This document shows positions 9,176 to 16,952 of a stretch of 64,000 nt of DNA, piece after piece (the stretch's first letter is position 1; each line of letters opens with the position of its first letter). Origin of the DNA: Candidatus Binatia bacterium (lineage in GTDB: Bacteria > Desulfobacterota > Binatia > HRBIN30 > BPIQ01); the NCBI GenBank assembly GCA_026004195.1, contig BPIQ01000001.1, positions 310,001-374,000 of the forward strand, read 5' to 3'. A model generated the notes under the pieces. It did not search any database, was not told the DNA's origin, and saw only the letters and a program-made list of their open reading frames with translations. The position numbers were made by a program, and so were the translations under genes.

Positions 9176-9757
9176 ATGATCGTGCGCTGGCTCGGCGTGC
9201 TCGGCTTCGTCCTTCTGGTCCCCGCCGCGCGCGCGGACATCTACGTGTATACCGATTCGCGGGGTGTCATGCACTTCAGCAACGCGCCCACCCGGTCGGA
9301 TTACCGCCTGTACATGGAGGAAGACGTGCCCCCGAGAGGTCTCCTCCTCGGCCGGCCGGCCCCGGCGCGCCTGGAACCGATCATCCGCGCGGCGGCGAGA
9401 AGGCACAACGTGGACCCCGCGCTCGTGAAGGCCGTGATTCGCGCGGAATCCGATTTCTTCCCGTTCGCGAAGTCGCCCAAGGGGGCGCTCGGGCTCATGC
9501 AGCTCATGCCCGAGACCGCCCGGGACCTCCGGGTCGGCAGGATTTTCGACCCGGTGGAAAACGTGGAGGGCGGCGTGCGCCACCTGCGGAGACTCCTCGA
9601 CCGCTACCGGGGCGACGTGCGGCTCGCTCTCGCGGCGTACAACGCGGGTGAAAAAGCCGTGGAAGCCTACGGCGGCGTACCTCCTTACCGGGAAACCCGG
9701 GAGTACGTCGAACGGGTCCTGCGCTTCCGGGAGTACTACGCACGGCAGGGAGGGTGA
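9176..9757 (+). CDS. Periplasmic lytic transglycosylase (SLT domain) with DUF4124
   Basis: Cleaves peptidoglycan glycan strands with 1,6-anhydro product formation. 193 residues. A signal peptide (LGVLGFVLLVPAARA) is followed by a small DUF4124-like domain (IYVYTDSRGVMHFSNAPT), then the Slt fold. The catalytic Glu is in RAESDFFPFA, followed by the GALGLMQLMP and ALAAYNAGEKAV motifs of family 1 transglycosylases. The GTG-led upstream extension at 9137 is rejected because the signal peptide starts at 9176. Convergent and divergent neighbours make this a single-gene unit. Confidence 0.9.
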   Translation: MIVRWLGVLGFVLLVPAARADIYVYTDSRGVMHFSNAPTRSDYRLYMEEDVPPRGLLLGRPAPARLEPIIRAAARRHNVDPALVKAVIRAESDFFPFAKSPKGALGLMQLMPETARDLRVGRIFDPVENVEGGVRHLRRLLDRYRGDVRLALAAYNAGEKAVEAYGGVPPYRETREYVERVLRFREYYARQGG

Positions 9758-9796
9758 CCCTTCGGGCCCGGGTTCGGCTGGAAGGAGATCCGCGTC

Positions 9797-10357
9797 GTGA
9801 CCGTGGCCCCCGTGCCGAACGTGCTCACGCTTTTCCGGGTCGCGACGATCCCGCTCCTGGTCGTGCTCCTTCTCGAGCCCGGGGAAGGGCGTGCGTTGCT
9901 CGCGGCGCTGGCTTTTCTCGCCGCTTCGCTGAGCGACTTTCTCGACGGCTACCTGGCCCGGCGGCACAACGTGACGACGAGCTTCGGAAAGCTGTTCGAC
10001 CCTCTCGCCGACAAGCTGCTCGTCGTGACGGTTCTCGTGATGCTCGTCGCCTTGCCGCGCGAGCCACGCGTTCCGGCGTGGATGGCCGCGGTTCTCATAG
10101 GGCGGGAGATCGCCGTGACCGGGCTCCGCGCCATCGCCTCGCAAGAGGGGATCGTGCTCGCGGCCGAGCGGCTCGGAAAGTACAAGATGGCTTTCCAGAT
10201 TCTCGCGCTCCACGGCCTACTGCTCCACTACCACTGGCTCGGCGTGGACTGGCACGCGGCCGGGATGTACTTCCTCTGGATCTCCCTCGTCCTTTCGGTG
10301 TGGTCGGCCGCGGAGTACCACCGGAAGGTGTACCGGACGTGCCGCTTCGGTTTCTAG
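9797..10357 (+). CDS. pgsA: CDP-diacylglycerol--glycerol-3-phosphate 3-phosphatidyltransferase
   Basis: Makes phosphatidylglycerol phosphate from CDP-diacylglycerol and glycerol-3-phosphate in the inner membrane. 186 residues. The complete CDP-alcohol phosphotransferase motif, D-G-x2-A-R-x8-G-x3-D-x3-D, is present within DGYLARRHNVTTSFGKLFD and the following PLAD. About five hydrophobic helices follow the expected pattern. The GTG at 9797 has GGAGA upstream. The stop TAG shares the palindrome CTAG (10354-10357) with the stop of the convergent lipoprotein gene. Confidence 0.93.
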   Translation: MTVAPVPNVLTLFRVATIPLLVVLLLEPGEGRALLAALAFLAASLSDFLDGYLARRHNVTTSFGKLFDPLADKLLVVTVLVMLVALPREPRVPAWMAAVLIGREIAVTGLRAIASQEGIVLAAERLGKYKMAFQILALHGLLLHYHWLGVDWHAAGMYFLWISLVLSVWSAAEYHRKVYRTCRFGF

Positions 10358-11043
10358 AAGTCGAACTCGACGACGAGGTCCTCGTCGCGGCCCGCGGCCG
10401 AGAAGTCCCTGTCGCGCTCCCTTCCGTCGACGAGAAGGCGCACCTCCATTTGCCCTTCGCGGTCGAGCTTCCGGAAAACGCCGAAAGCGCCCTCCGAACT
10501 TTCTTCGAGGAAGAAGGTCGCCGGGACGGGCCCGGGGCCGACGAGGTGGGTGCCGTCGAAGTCTCCGATCGTGGCGTCGAAACGGGTTCCCGGCGTCCCG
10601 CTCACGTCGAACCGAACTTCCCGGCCGGACCCGCGAAACCCGCAGACGGGCACGGAGTCGTCGGGGGGCCGCGGTTGCGGTCCGGTGTGGAGCGGCTTCG
10701 TTTCGTCCGGTAGGTCGACGCGCCGCGGGACGCTTTCCCCTCCGATCCGGAGCTGCGCGTCGGAAAGCGGCCGGGAGGGGTCGACCGGGCGGAAGATGCC
10801 CTGGATCTCGAGACGGGCTCGCTCGAGGACGAAACGGTAGGGTGCCGGAAACTCGGGCCGGCCGTCGAGGCAGGGGCGGTGAACGGCGTCCCCGGCCCGG
10901 ATTTCGACCACCTCGAACGGCGTTCCTTCGGGAGCGCGAATCTCGAAAACGGCCTGGGGGCGGCTTTCCGGGTCGTTCTCCCGGCCGCAGGAGAGCAGGA
11001 ACAAAAGCGGGAGAAAAAGCGCCCCGGCGCGCAGTCGGGCCAT
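10354..11043 (-). CDS. Predicted lipoprotein of unknown function
   Basis: 229 residues. A signal peptide (LRAGALFLPLLFLLSCGRE) ends in the lipobox LLSC, so the protein should be lipid-modified and membrane-anchored. The mature part has no family I recognise. It contains short beta-rich stretches (EGTPFEVVEIRAGDAV, RFDATIGDFDGTHLVG) and ends with RDFSAAGRDEDLVVEFDF, suggesting a beta-sandwich. It is monocistronic, converging on pgsA and divergent from the 11138 gene. Confidence 0.6.
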   Translation of the reverse strand: MARLRAGALFLPLLFLLSCGRENDPESRPQAVFEIRAPEGTPFEVVEIRAGDAVHRPCLDGRPEFPAPYRFVLERARLEIQGIFRPVDPSRPLSDAQLRIGGESVPRRVDLPDETKPLHTGPQPRPPDDSVPVCGFRGSGREVRFDVSGTPGTRFDATIGDFDGTHLVGPGPVPATFFLEESSEGAFGVFRKLDREGQMEVRLLVDGRERDRDFSAAGRDEDLVVEFDF

Positions 11044-11089
11044 GGCTGCGCTACTTGTCAGCAAGGTCCGCACCCGTCAAGGCGCTTCG

Positions 11090-11118
11090 TTGGGGTTCGT
11101 GGCGGTTTCGTGTATGTT
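11090..11118 (+). promoter_or_regulatory. Candidate promoter for the 11138-12797 operon
   Basis: TTGGGG (11090-11095), a 17-base spacer and TATGTT (11113-11118). Transcription would begin about 13 bases before the ATG at 11138. It lies in the short divergent gap with the lipoprotein gene. Confidence 0.45.
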
Positions 11119-11137
11119 CGAGCCGAGGTCGAACGGC

Positions 11138-11404
11138 ATGACGAAGCCCCTCTCGGACACGGAACGGGTCCGGAAGTTGATCGAACGCGTCCGCCTGCTC
11201 GTGGCGATCGACGACGAGATGCCCGCCGAACGGAAGCTCGAGATCCAGCCGCTGCTCAAGATGTTCGAGCGGGCCGCCGTCGACGAAGAGGACCCGGAAC
11301 TCGCGGCCCGGTACTACGGAGAGCTACGGCTCCTCGTCGCGGGCGAGGCGAATCTCGAGGCCCTGCTTTCCGCCGTGCCCGTGTTTCTTCCCTACCTGCG
11401 ATGA
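11138..11404 (+). CDS. Small helical hypothetical protein
   Basis: Unrecognised soluble 88-residue protein, predicted to be nearly all helical (TERVRKLIERVRLLVAIDDE, LEIQPLLKMFERAAVDEED). There is no signal peptide or membrane segment. The ATG at 11138 is preceded by GAGG and by a promoter that would start transcription close to it; the longer frame to 11042 runs through the promoter. Its stop overlaps the methyltransferase start (ATGA at 11401), so it is the first gene of a three-gene unit. Confidence 0.65.
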   Translation: MTKPLSDTERVRKLIERVRLLVAIDDEMPAERKLEIQPLLKMFERAAVDEEDPELAARYYGELRLLVAGEANLEALLSAVPVFLPYLR

Positions 11405-12057
11405 GAGCCGAGGTGGCGGGCCTTCCGGCACGCGAGAGGGACGTCCGGATCGAGGGCAGCGTGTTCCGGATGGTGGTCCCCGACGCCTGGGAGAAGACGC
11501 TCTGCCGGGAGACCCTGGTGGCAGGCGAGGATCCGAACGAACCGCCGTACTGGGTCCACCTCTGGCCGGGCGAAAAAGTGCTGGCACGGAGGCTTCTCGC
11601 CTGCGGTGGCTGGCCCGGGGAGCGGGTGCTGGAGCTCGGATGCGGTCTCGGCCTCGCCGGGCTCGTCGCTGCTCGCTTGGGCTCGCGGGTGACACTCGTC
11701 GATCGGGTCCACGAGGCGCTCGCGTTCGCCCGGGAGAGCGCGCGTTCGATCGGCGTCCGGCCCTGTTTCGTCCGCTCCGATCTCGGGAGGCTCGGGCTCC
11801 GTGGAGGATTTCGGGGGGTGCTCGCGGCCGAAGTGGCTTACGGTCCGGCGGAAGCCCGCGCACTCGCCGAGAACCTCGCGAGGCTTCTCGCGCCGGGAGG
11901 CACGGGTCTCTGTGCCGATTCCGTCCGGGTGCACGACCCGGATTTCGAGCGACGGTGTTCCGAGCTCGGGCTCGAGACCAGCCGGGAATGGGTTCGCGAA
12001 GAGGACGACGACGGCCGGCCTGTCTGGGTGCGGCTCGTGGAGGTAGGGCGCCCTTGA
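11401..12057 (+). CDS. SAM-dependent methyltransferase, METTL/Nnt1-like
   Basis: 218 residues. The class I methyltransferase core is clear: motif I is VLELGCGLGLAGLVAARLG near residue 75, followed by the acidic strand end TLVDRV. The segment PPYWVHLWPGEKVLARRL before motif I is typical of the lysine methyltransferase 16 / nicotinamide N-methyltransferase-like family, many of which modify proteins. The actual substrate is unknown. It overlaps the small gene upstream (ATGA) and the exonuclease gene downstream (TTGA at 12054). Confidence 0.8.
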   Translation: MRAEVAGLPARERDVRIEGSVFRMVVPDAWEKTLCRETLVAGEDPNEPPYWVHLWPGEKVLARRLLACGGWPGERVLELGCGLGLAGLVAARLGSRVTLVDRVHEALAFARESARSIGVRPCFVRSDLGRLGLRGGFRGVLAAEVAYGPAEARALAENLARLLAPGGTGLCADSVRVHDPDFERRCSELGLETSREWVREEDDDGRPVWVRLVEVGRP

Positions 12058-12797
12058 ACTACGCCGTCTTCGACATCGAAACCCGGATCGACAAAGAGCT
12101 CGTGCGAAGGGTTTTCTTCGCCGACCGGGAACTGGACGCGGAAGCGGCTTACGAGCGCATGCGAGCCGAGCTCGAGCGGCAGGGAAGGGACATGTTTCCC
12201 CATTCGGTCCACGTTCCCGTGTCGATTGCCGTGGGGAACGTCGACGAGCGCCACGTTCTGCGGAGCGTGGAGACCCTCGGAGGCCCGCAAGCCGACGAAA
12301 AAGCCATGGTGCGCGAGTTCTGGAGTCGCCTCGACCGCTTCCGCGGGACGCTCGTTTCCTTCAACGGCAGACGTTTCGACCTCCCCGTCCTGGAACTGGC
12401 GGCGCTGCGCTACGGCTGCGTGGCCCCGACGTATTTCAACGAACCTTCCCGGTTCCGGGGGCGCGGTGCCGAGGGACATTACGATCTCTACGATTTCCTC
12501 ACCAACCAGGGCGCGTGCGGAATCCGCGGCGGGCTCGATTTGCTCGCGAAGCTCGTCGGCCTTCCGGGAAAGGAAGAGGTCGGCGGCCGGCTCGTCCAGG
12601 AGCTCTGGGAGCGGGGCGAGATCGAGGCCATCCACCGGTACTGCCGCCGCGACGTGATCCAGACCTACGCGCTTTTCCTGCACGTCGAACGCATGCGGGG
12701 ACGGATTTCCGACGAAGAGTTCGAGACGGCGCGGCGCGAGAGCGCACTTTTTTTTCGCGAACTCGAGTCGTCCGAGACCGTGCGGAACACGCCGTAG
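12054..12797 (+). CDS. Predicted 3'-5' exonuclease, PolB-type fold
   Basis: 247 residues, matching the predicted PolB-like exonuclease family (RNase H fold, DEDD type). Exo I is NYAVFDIETRID with the metal-binding Asp-x-Glu. Exo II is LVSFNGRRFDLPVL. The final Asp is in IHRYCRRDVIQTYALF. It starts with TTG at 12054, overlapping the methyltransferase stop, and GGAGGT lies nine bases upstream. The substrate could be DNA or RNA. It is followed by a hairpin at 12837-12857. Confidence 0.85.
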   Translation: MNYAVFDIETRIDKELVRRVFFADRELDAEAAYERMRAELERQGRDMFPHSVHVPVSIAVGNVDERHVLRSVETLGGPQADEKAMVREFWSRLDRFRGTLVSFNGRRFDLPVLELAALRYGCVAPTYFNEPSRFRGRGAEGHYDLYDFLTNQGACGIRGGLDLLAKLVGLPGKEEVGGRLVQELWERGEIEAIHRYCRRDVIQTYALFLHVERMRGRISDEEFETARRESALFFRELESSETVRNTP

Positions 12798-12836
12798 GCC
12801 GAGCGAGGCCGGCGCACCCGCTTTCTCTTCGAACCG

Positions 12837-12857
12837 GAAGGGCTTCTCGAGCCCTTC
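12837..12857. terminator. Hairpin between convergent genes
   Basis: Perfect 8-base stem GAAGGGCT / AGCCCTTC with the 5-base loop TCTCG, extendable by three more pairs past one mismatch. It lies between the ends of the exonuclease (+) and receiver (-) genes. It has no U-tract, so it may be a weak bidirectional terminator or an RNA 3'-end stabiliser. Confidence 0.45.
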
Positions 12858-12884
12858 GGGTCCCTCGCGCTCGAGCCGGAACTC

Positions 12885-13250
12885 TCAGCCCGCCTCGGGA
12901 TTCCGTTCGGCGAGAAGGCGGAGGAGTTCGGCGGCATCGGGCGGGAAGGGAACGAGGACGAGTCCCGTGTTCTCTCGTCGGGGGAGGAGCCGGGGGTGGG
13001 GTCCTTCCACCACCAGGAAAAAGCGTGTTCGGCACCCCGAGTGCCTCGCCCGCTCGCAGAGCTCCGCGCCGGTGAGTTCCCCGGGAGGATCGACTTCGGA
13101 GAGAACGGCGTCGAAATGGGCCGTGGCGAGGGTCCGCTGCGCTTCCTCGGCCGTCCGCGCGGAGGCGACCTCGTGGCCGGCGCGACGAAGGATCCGGGAG
13201 AGCGGGAGCCTGAGGTTGTCGCTCCGGAGTAGTAGGAGAACGCGCGCCAT
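12885..13250 (-). CDS. Degenerate stand-alone receiver domain (pseudo-receiver)
   Basis: 121 residues with the full length and pattern of a response-regulator receiver: RVLLLLRSDNLRLPLSRILR, then FDAVLSEVDPPGELTGAELC, then LVLVPFPPDAAELL. The phosphorylation machinery is missing. The phospho-acceptor Asp is Glu in VLSEVDPPG, the acidic pair of strand 1 is reduced to one Asp (RSD), and the conserved Lys before the Pro of KPF is Val. It therefore probably works through phosphorylation-independent contacts. It lies 135 bases downstream of the NtrC-type gene on the same strand. Confidence 0.75.
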   Translation of the reverse strand: MARVLLLLRSDNLRLPLSRILRRAGHEVASARTAEEAQRTLATAHFDAVLSEVDPPGELTGAELCERARHSGCRTRFFLVVEGPHPRLLPRRENTGLVLVPFPPDAAELLRLLAERNPEAG

Positions 13251-13385
13251 CTGCCGCTTTTCGGCCGAGGCTCAGCAGAAAACGTGCCCGGCAAAACGCG
13301 AGATGGCGGGACACCGCCGGTTCGGAAGGGGGCACGGATCCCGGCCCCTTGGGTGTCGCAAAACGAATCGGGCCTGGGGTGTATT

Positions 13386-14739
13386 CTACGCCAGGCCGTA
13401 CTTCTGGATCTTCCGGTAGAGCCGCTGGCGGTCGATGCCGAGGAGCTTTGCGGCCTGGTTCTTGTTTCCCCCCGCTGCGTCGCAGAGCCTCGGCAACGGC
13501 CGCCCGTTCGAGCTCGTCGAGGCGGAGACTCGGGAGACCCTCGGAACCCGGGGCCGAGCGGAGGCCGTCCCGGACCGGGGCGGGAAGGTCGTCCAGGTCG
13601 ATCCTCGGGCTGCGCGAGAGCGCGAAGGCTCGTTCGAGGACGTTCTGGAGCTCTCTCACGTTCCCCGGCCACGGGTATTCCAGCATGCGTTCGAGCGCTC
13701 GGGGCGTGACTTCCTTGGGCCGAACTCCGTAGTCCCTGCTGAAGGTCGCGACGAAATGCTCGACGAGGAGCGGGATGTCCTCCTTGCGCTCGCGGAGGGG
13801 GGGAAGTCGGATCGGGACGACGTTCAAGCGGTAGTAGAGGTCCGTCCGAAAACGCCCCGCCGACACTTCCTCCTCGAGGTTCTTGTTCGTCGCGGCCACG
13901 ATCCGCACGTCCACGTGGACCGGGCGGGTCGAGCCGAGGGGCAGGACTTCCTTTTCCTGGATGGCGCGCAGGAACTTGACTTGCAGCGGCAGGGGGATTT
14001 CCGAGATCTCGTCGAGAAACAGCGTTCCGCCTTCCGCTGCTTGGAAGACCCCCTCGTGGTCCTCGACGGCGCCCGTGAAAGCGCCCCGCCGGTGGCCGAA
14101 GAGCTGGCTTTCGAGCAAGGTGTCGGCGAGCGCCCCGCAGTTGAGCGCGACGAAGGGGCGGTTCGCGAAGGGGCTTTTCGCATGGATGGCCCTCGCGACG
14201 AGTTCCTTCCCGGTGCCGTGCTCGCCCTGGACGAGGACGTTGCTCTTGTTTTGCGCGACGGCCTCGATCGTCTCGTAGATCTCGCGCATGGCCGGGCTCC
14301 GGCCGACGAGTTCCCCGAAGCGGGACGGCCGCCCGAGCTCGAGGCGGAGGCTGCGGACCTCCTTGCGGAGGCGGCGCAGTTCCAGGGCCTTCTCCACCTT
14401 GAGCAGGAGTTCGTCCGGATGGCAGGGCTTGATCAGGTAGTCGCTCGCGCCGAGCTTCATGGCCTCGACCGCGGATTGGATGGTACCGTGGCCGGTGAGC
14501 ACGAAGGTCGTGACGTCGAGGGAACGTTCCTGCATCGCGCGCAGCAGGCTCATTCCGTCGAGCACGGGCATGTTGAGGTCGGTGACGACGAGGTCGAAGG
14601 ACTCGCGTTCGAGTCGCTCGAGTGCCTCGGCCCCGTCGTGGGCCGCCGCCACGCGGTGACCTCGCCGCTCGAGGATCTTGGCCAGCGTCCTGGCCATGTT
14701 GGCCTCGTCCTCGACCAGGAGGATGCGACCCCGTGTCAT
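13386..14739 (-). CDS. NtrC-family sigma54 activator, frameshifted before its HTH domain
   Basis: Receiver domain (residues 1-120, phospho-acceptor Asp54, Lys104), AAA+ domain with Walker A GEHGTGKE (172-179) and the sigma54-contact motif GAFTGA (219-224), then a Fis-type helix-turn-helix. After EALRRSGG the frame is lost at a run of six C on the plus strand (13468-13473). With five, translation continues NKNQAAKLLGIDRQRLYRK and stops at 13386, giving a normal C-terminus. As read, the protein instead continues into unrelated sequence. The ATG at 14739 overlaps the kinase stop (ATGA). Sequencing error, real loss of DNA binding and programmed frameshifting are all open. Confidence 0.85.
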
Positions 14740-16400
14740 CGCCGTGCCGACTCCGGCTCGGTCCGGCAGGGAAGTTCGATCGTGAAGGTCGTACCCTCGC
14801 CGACCTGACTCTCGACCCGGATGGTCCCCTGGAGGCTCTTGACGACACTGTGGACGACGGAAAGACCGAGCCCCGTTCCCTGCCCGGGTGCCTTCGTGGT
14901 GAAGAAGGGGTCGAAGATTCGCCGGAGGTGTTCTTTCGGGATCCCGACGCCGGTGTCGCGGAACTCGAGCCGGATCCGGTTCCCGGGGAGCAGGTGGGTT
15001 CTCAGGCGGAGCTCTCCGCCGTTCGGCATGGCCTGGATGGCGTTCGTGATGAGGTTCAGAAAGATCTGACGCAGCGCGTTCAGGTTGGCCATGCAGGGTG
15101 GGAGCGGACCGAACTCGCCGACGACGCGCACGTCGTTGTTCTGGAAGGATTTGTTCATGAGCTGGAGCGTCCGCCGCAGGAGCTCGTTGATGTCCACGGG
15201 CTCGAGCTCGGCCCGACTCTCCCGCGAGAACTCGAGGAGGTTGTTGATGATGGCCTGCACTCGGGCCATTTCCTCCTTGGCGATCCGCAGGTCTTCTTCC
15301 ACCTCGGGGTCGTTCGTGTCCAGGATTTCCCCGAGGTCGTAGAGCGCGTTCATGATGATGCCGAGGGGGTTGCGGATCTCGTGGGCGATCCCGGCCGCGA
15401 GCTGCCCGATCGCCGCCATCTTCTCCGACTGGATGAGCTGGTTTTCGAGCTGCTTGCGGTCCGAGATGTCGATGCAGATGGCCTGCAGAAAGCGGTGGGC
15501 TCCGAATTCGATGAGCCCGGCCGCCAGCAGGACGGGGACCCTACCGCCGGCTTTGGTCGCGAGGTGGACGTCGTCCGAGCTCGAATGCCCCTTGCGGCGC
15601 GTCTCCTCGAAGAGGCTTTCGACCCGGGCGTGTTCGGCGGGAGGCAGGAGGTCCCAGATGGTCCGCCCCTCGAGCTCTTCCCGGGTAGATCCGACGATCC
15701 GGAGCGCCACGACGTTCGCGTCCAGGATGCGGCCGCTCGGGTCCTCGAGCGTCCACATCGCCACCGGCGCGTGATCCACCAGGTTGCGGTAGCTTTCCTC
15801 GTGCTCGCGGAGTTCTTCTTCGCGTGCCTCGACGAAAAAGTCCGTGACGTGCAGGATCCTCTCCTGGAACTCCTGCTGGAGAAGCCCGAGGAGGGCGTCC
15901 CTCTTCTCGGGGTGGCTCCGGTACTCCGCGGAGAGAAACTCGGCGACGATGGCCCGGAGCTTCATCTGCGTCGCGAGAAACCGCGAGGGAGCGAACTGCG
16001 AGAGAAAACCGCGGCGCGCGTGGCTCCGAAGGTAGAGGTAGGTTTCCGTGTCCTCGGGATTGTCGATGTGCCGGATCCACCTCTCGGTCGCCGCCGTGAT
16101 GGAGTCCCGGAGGCCGGGCTGTTCGCTCTCGGGAATCCCGAACGCCGCACTGATCTGGAGCACCCACTCGCGGACGATGTCGTCGAGGCGAGAGGTCATG
16201 AACGTCGCGAGCTCGGTCCGGAGCCGGCTCCGCTGCCGGGGGTGGCGCAAGAGACCGCATCCCCGCATGTAGCGCTCGACGCGTTCGATCCGTTCCGTCA
16301 TGGACGCGTCGGGAGCGGGCTCGCCGGCACCGAGGCCGCGCGCGCGCCCCGGGGCTTCCGCCCGGCGAAGGTTCGGACGTTCCATCTCGACGACGTCCAC
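14736..16400 (-). CDS. Soluble PAS-domain sensor histidine kinase
   Basis: 554 residues with no signal peptide or membrane helix, so it senses a cytoplasmic signal. An N-terminal helical domain (about residues 35-200), possibly RsbRD-like, precedes a PAS domain (about 205-318, SYRNLVDHAPVAMWTLED). The HisKA domain has phospho-acceptor His340 in GIAHEIRNPLG, and the ATPase domain has DTGVGIPKEH and GTGLGLSVV. It is co-translated with the NtrC-type regulator, its likely partner. The start is uncertain: GTG 16400, ATG 16385 and ATG 16302 are all in frame without a strong ribosome-binding site. Confidence 0.9.
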   Translation of the reverse strand: MDVVEMERPNLRRAEAPGRARGLGAGEPAPDASMTERIERVERYMRGCGLLRHPRQRSRLRTELATFMTSRLDDIVREWVLQISAAFGIPESEQPGLRDSITAATERWIRHIDNPEDTETYLYLRSHARRGFLSQFAPSRFLATQMKLRAIVAEFLSAEYRSHPEKRDALLGLLQQEFQERILHVTDFFVEAREEELREHEESYRNLVDHAPVAMWTLEDPSGRILDANVVALRIVGSTREELEGRTIWDLLPPAEHARVESLFEETRRKGHSSSDDVHLATKAGGRVPVLLAAGLIEFGAHRFLQAICIDISDRKQLENQLIQSEKMAAIGQLAAGIAHEIRNPLGIIMNALYDLGEILDTNDPEVEEDLRIAKEEMARVQAIINNLLEFSRESRAELEPVDINELLRRTLQLMNKSFQNNDVRVVGEFGPLPPCMANLNALRQIFLNLITNAIQAMPNGGELRLRTHLLPGNRIRLEFRDTGVGIPKEHLRRIFDPFFTTKAPGQGTGLGLSVVHSVVKSLQGTIRVESQVGEGTTFTIELPCRTEPESARR

Positions 16401-16454
16401 CCGGTTCCGGCGAAGGGACTTAGCACACTCCCCCGCCGCGGGCGAAAGCGGTCT

Positions 16455-16841
16455 TCAGCGAACCAGGAGCTGGCCGCCGATGTGGGCCGGGTGCAAGTGG
16501 CACGTAATGGGGAAAACGCCCGCCTTGTCGGCCACGAACTCCACGGTTTTCGACTCACCGCGCGTCACGACTTCGGCGATCCCGTAGTCGGGAATCGCAA
16601 AACCGTGCTGGTTCGGGTCCGAGGGGACCTTGTTCAGCAGCGTGATCCGCACCCGGTCTCCCTTTTCCACGATCAGGGTCGAGGGAATCCAGAACTTCGT
16701 CCCTTCGACCTCGATACTGACGACCGTGAAGGTGCGCGTCGGCTCTCCGACGGCGGTCTTCGGCGACCCCAGGGACGCGGCGAAAGCCGCCGCGGCGATG
16801 GCCCACACGGAGAGGTTCGCGAAACGGCCGAATCGAGACAT
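16455..16841 (-). CDS. Exported cupredoxin-like protein
   Basis: 128 residues. Signal peptide or N-terminal anchor (FANLSVWAIAAAAFAASLG), then a cupredoxin beta-sandwich. Likely copper ligands are the His in DPNQHGFAIPDYG and the Cys/His cluster in FPITCHLHPAHIGGQLLV. The Met normally found as axial ligand after the Cys is absent; Ile or Gly occupies that stretch. This resembles sulfocyanin/nitrosocyanin-like electron carriers or nitrous-oxide-reductase-type domains, so I leave the exact role open. GGAGGT is well placed before the ATG at 16841. It is divergent from uvrB. Confidence 0.75.
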   Translation of the reverse strand: MSRFGRFANLSVWAIAAAAFAASLGSPKTAVGEPTRTFTVVSIEVEGTKFWIPSTLIVEKGDRVRITLLNKVPSDPNQHGFAIPDYGIAEVVTRGESKTVEFVADKAGVFPITCHLHPAHIGGQLLVR

Positions 16842-16932
16842 CACCCACCTCCAGGCGGAAAGTTCGACGTCCTGCATCTCGCCACAAGCCGTGCCCGGGC
16901 GCAAGCCGAGCGTGGGAGAGGCGAGTCGTTTC

Positions 16933-16941
16933 TGTTATAAA
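16933..16941 (+). promoter_or_regulatory. Extended -10 promoter for uvrB
   Basis: TG at 16933-16934, one base, then TATAAA at 16936-16941. No clear -35 is visible, as is usual with an extended -10. Transcription would start near 16948, four or five bases before the uvrB ATG, so this mRNA should also be essentially leaderless. Confidence 0.5.
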
Positions 16942-16952
16942 CGTACGGGGTC

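Noticed and set aside
13305-13345. Possible terminator hairpins between the NtrC-type and receiver genes
   Set aside because: Stems are five or six bases with no U-tract on the transcribed strand, within the range expected by chance in GC-rich DNA.
13389-14848. Long alternative reading frames opposite or beside the two-component genes
   Set aside because: They have Arg/Pro/Ser-rich composition typical of out-of-frame translation in high-GC DNA, and the real REC, AAA+ and kinase domains occupy the other frame.
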